This document shows positions 6,274 through 6,552 of a DNA stretch of 6,552 bases, piece by piece. The position numbers and the translations under genes were made by a program. Source of the DNA: Actinomycetes bacterium (GTDB lineage: Bacteria; Actinomycetota; Acidimicrobiia; Acidimicrobiales; Palsa-688). Every line of letters starts with the position of its first letter. The first letter of the stretch is position 1. Where the stretch lies: the NCBI GenBank assembly GCA_021808665.1, contig JAKBBA010000168.1:1-6552 (forward strand), written 5' to 3'. The notes below the pieces were generated by a model. It was given only the letters and a program-made list of their open reading frames with translations, was not told the origin of the DNA and searched no databases.

Positions 6274-6552
6274 TCACTCTCCTTGCGCCTGGGGGCGGGT
6301 CGAGGCGACGACATCCGCCGCGAGTTCGGCGAAAGTCCGGTCCTGGCTAACAGCGAAGCGACGCAGAGTGGCGTACGCCTCCTCGGCATTCAAGGTCTCT
6401 CGGGCCATCACGATCCCCTGGGCCAGTGCAATGACCTCACGGACCCTCAATGACTCGGCGAGTCGAGCAGCCAGATCGTCCTCGCTGGCCCCGACACCGG
6501 CGTAGCTGAGGATGAGCGACGCCTCGGTCGCAAAAGTGCTTGCAATTTCATG
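6274..6552 (-). CDS. ANTAR-domain protein, C-terminal part (5' end cut by window edge)
   Basis: 92 C-terminal residues are visible, in frame from the right edge to TGA. The first 18 (around FATEASLILSYAG) look like the last helix of a GAF domain. The ANTAR domain follows at about 25-85, with LAARLAESLRVREVIALAQG leading into the core (Ala44, Gly46, Met49) and then EEAYATLRRFAVSQDRTFAEL. This is the third ANTAR protein at the locus and is closer in pattern to typical GAF-ANTAR proteins than the 235-aa one. The N-terminal sensor is outside the window, so GAF is inferred. It ends 7 bp before the 80-aa gene, whose ribosome binding site lies within its last codons. It is part of the same minus-strand run and may be the start of the unit or the end of an upstream operon. 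Confidence 0.88.
   Translation of the reverse strand, partial: HEIASTFATEASLILSYAGVGASEDDLAARLAESLRVREVIALAQGIVMARETLNAEEAYATLRRFAVSQDRTFAELAADVVASTRPQAQGE
6279..6284 (-). promoter_or_regulatory. Ribosome binding site for the 80-aa protein
   Basis: AAGGAG on the minus strand lies within the last codons of the ANTAR gene, 12 nt before the ATG at 6266. The spacing is longer than the 7-8 nt used by the other genes here, so initiation may be weak or helped by coupling to the upstream stop. Confidence 0.6.

Noticed and set aside
5798..6277. 159-aa minus-strand open frame
   Set aside because: It runs out of frame through the 80-aa gene, has Thr/Ser runs from the DHDHD codons, and matches no family pattern.

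Overview
The window reads as chromosomal DNA from a high-GC actinobacterium. Every supported gene lies on the minus strand, codons are strongly GC-biased at the third position, and there are several GAF-ANTAR proteins, a class that is especially abundant in Actinobacteria. I cannot name the genus from the sequence.

In the direction of transcription (right to left) the layout is as follows. (1) 6274-6552: the C-terminal end of an ANTAR-domain protein, cut by the right edge. (2) 6024-6266: a separate 80-residue acidic protein of unknown function. (3) 5799-6023: a 225-bp gap with no gene, holding short inverted repeats close to the next start codon. (4) 5091-5798 and 4325-5083: two full-length GAF-ANTAR regulators in tandem, 7 bp apart. 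(5) 4277-4324: a 48-bp junction. (6) 3713-4276: an in-frame remnant of a sulfatase that has lost its N-terminal third, its C-terminal domain and several active-site residues. (7) 2253-3716, 712-2232 and 1-693: three different intact-looking sulfatases, the last cut by the left edge. The remnant and the first sulfatase share an ATGA stop/start overlap. The other sulfatase gaps are 20 and 18 bp, each holding a good AGGAG ribosome binding site.

The spacing suggests one long transcription unit from the tandem GAF-ANTAR genes through the sulfatases, or two units joined at the 48-bp junction; no convincing terminator separates them. GAF domains usually sense small ligands, and ANTAR domains bind RNA and act after transcription starts. 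A working model is a sensory/antitermination module placed in front of a catabolic sulfatase set. All three sulfatases carry the Cys-type C-x-P-x-R motif, so they need a formylglycine-generating enzyme, which is not in the window. None has a visible signal peptide, so they probably act in the cytoplasm on imported sulfate esters (or phosphonate/phosphate monoesters). The substrate cannot be read from the sequence.

The points most worth a second look are the decayed but still open sulfatase frame coupled to an intact one, the three ANTAR proteins grouped at one locus, and a possible RNA hairpin covering the ribosome binding site of the first complete GAF-ANTAR gene.
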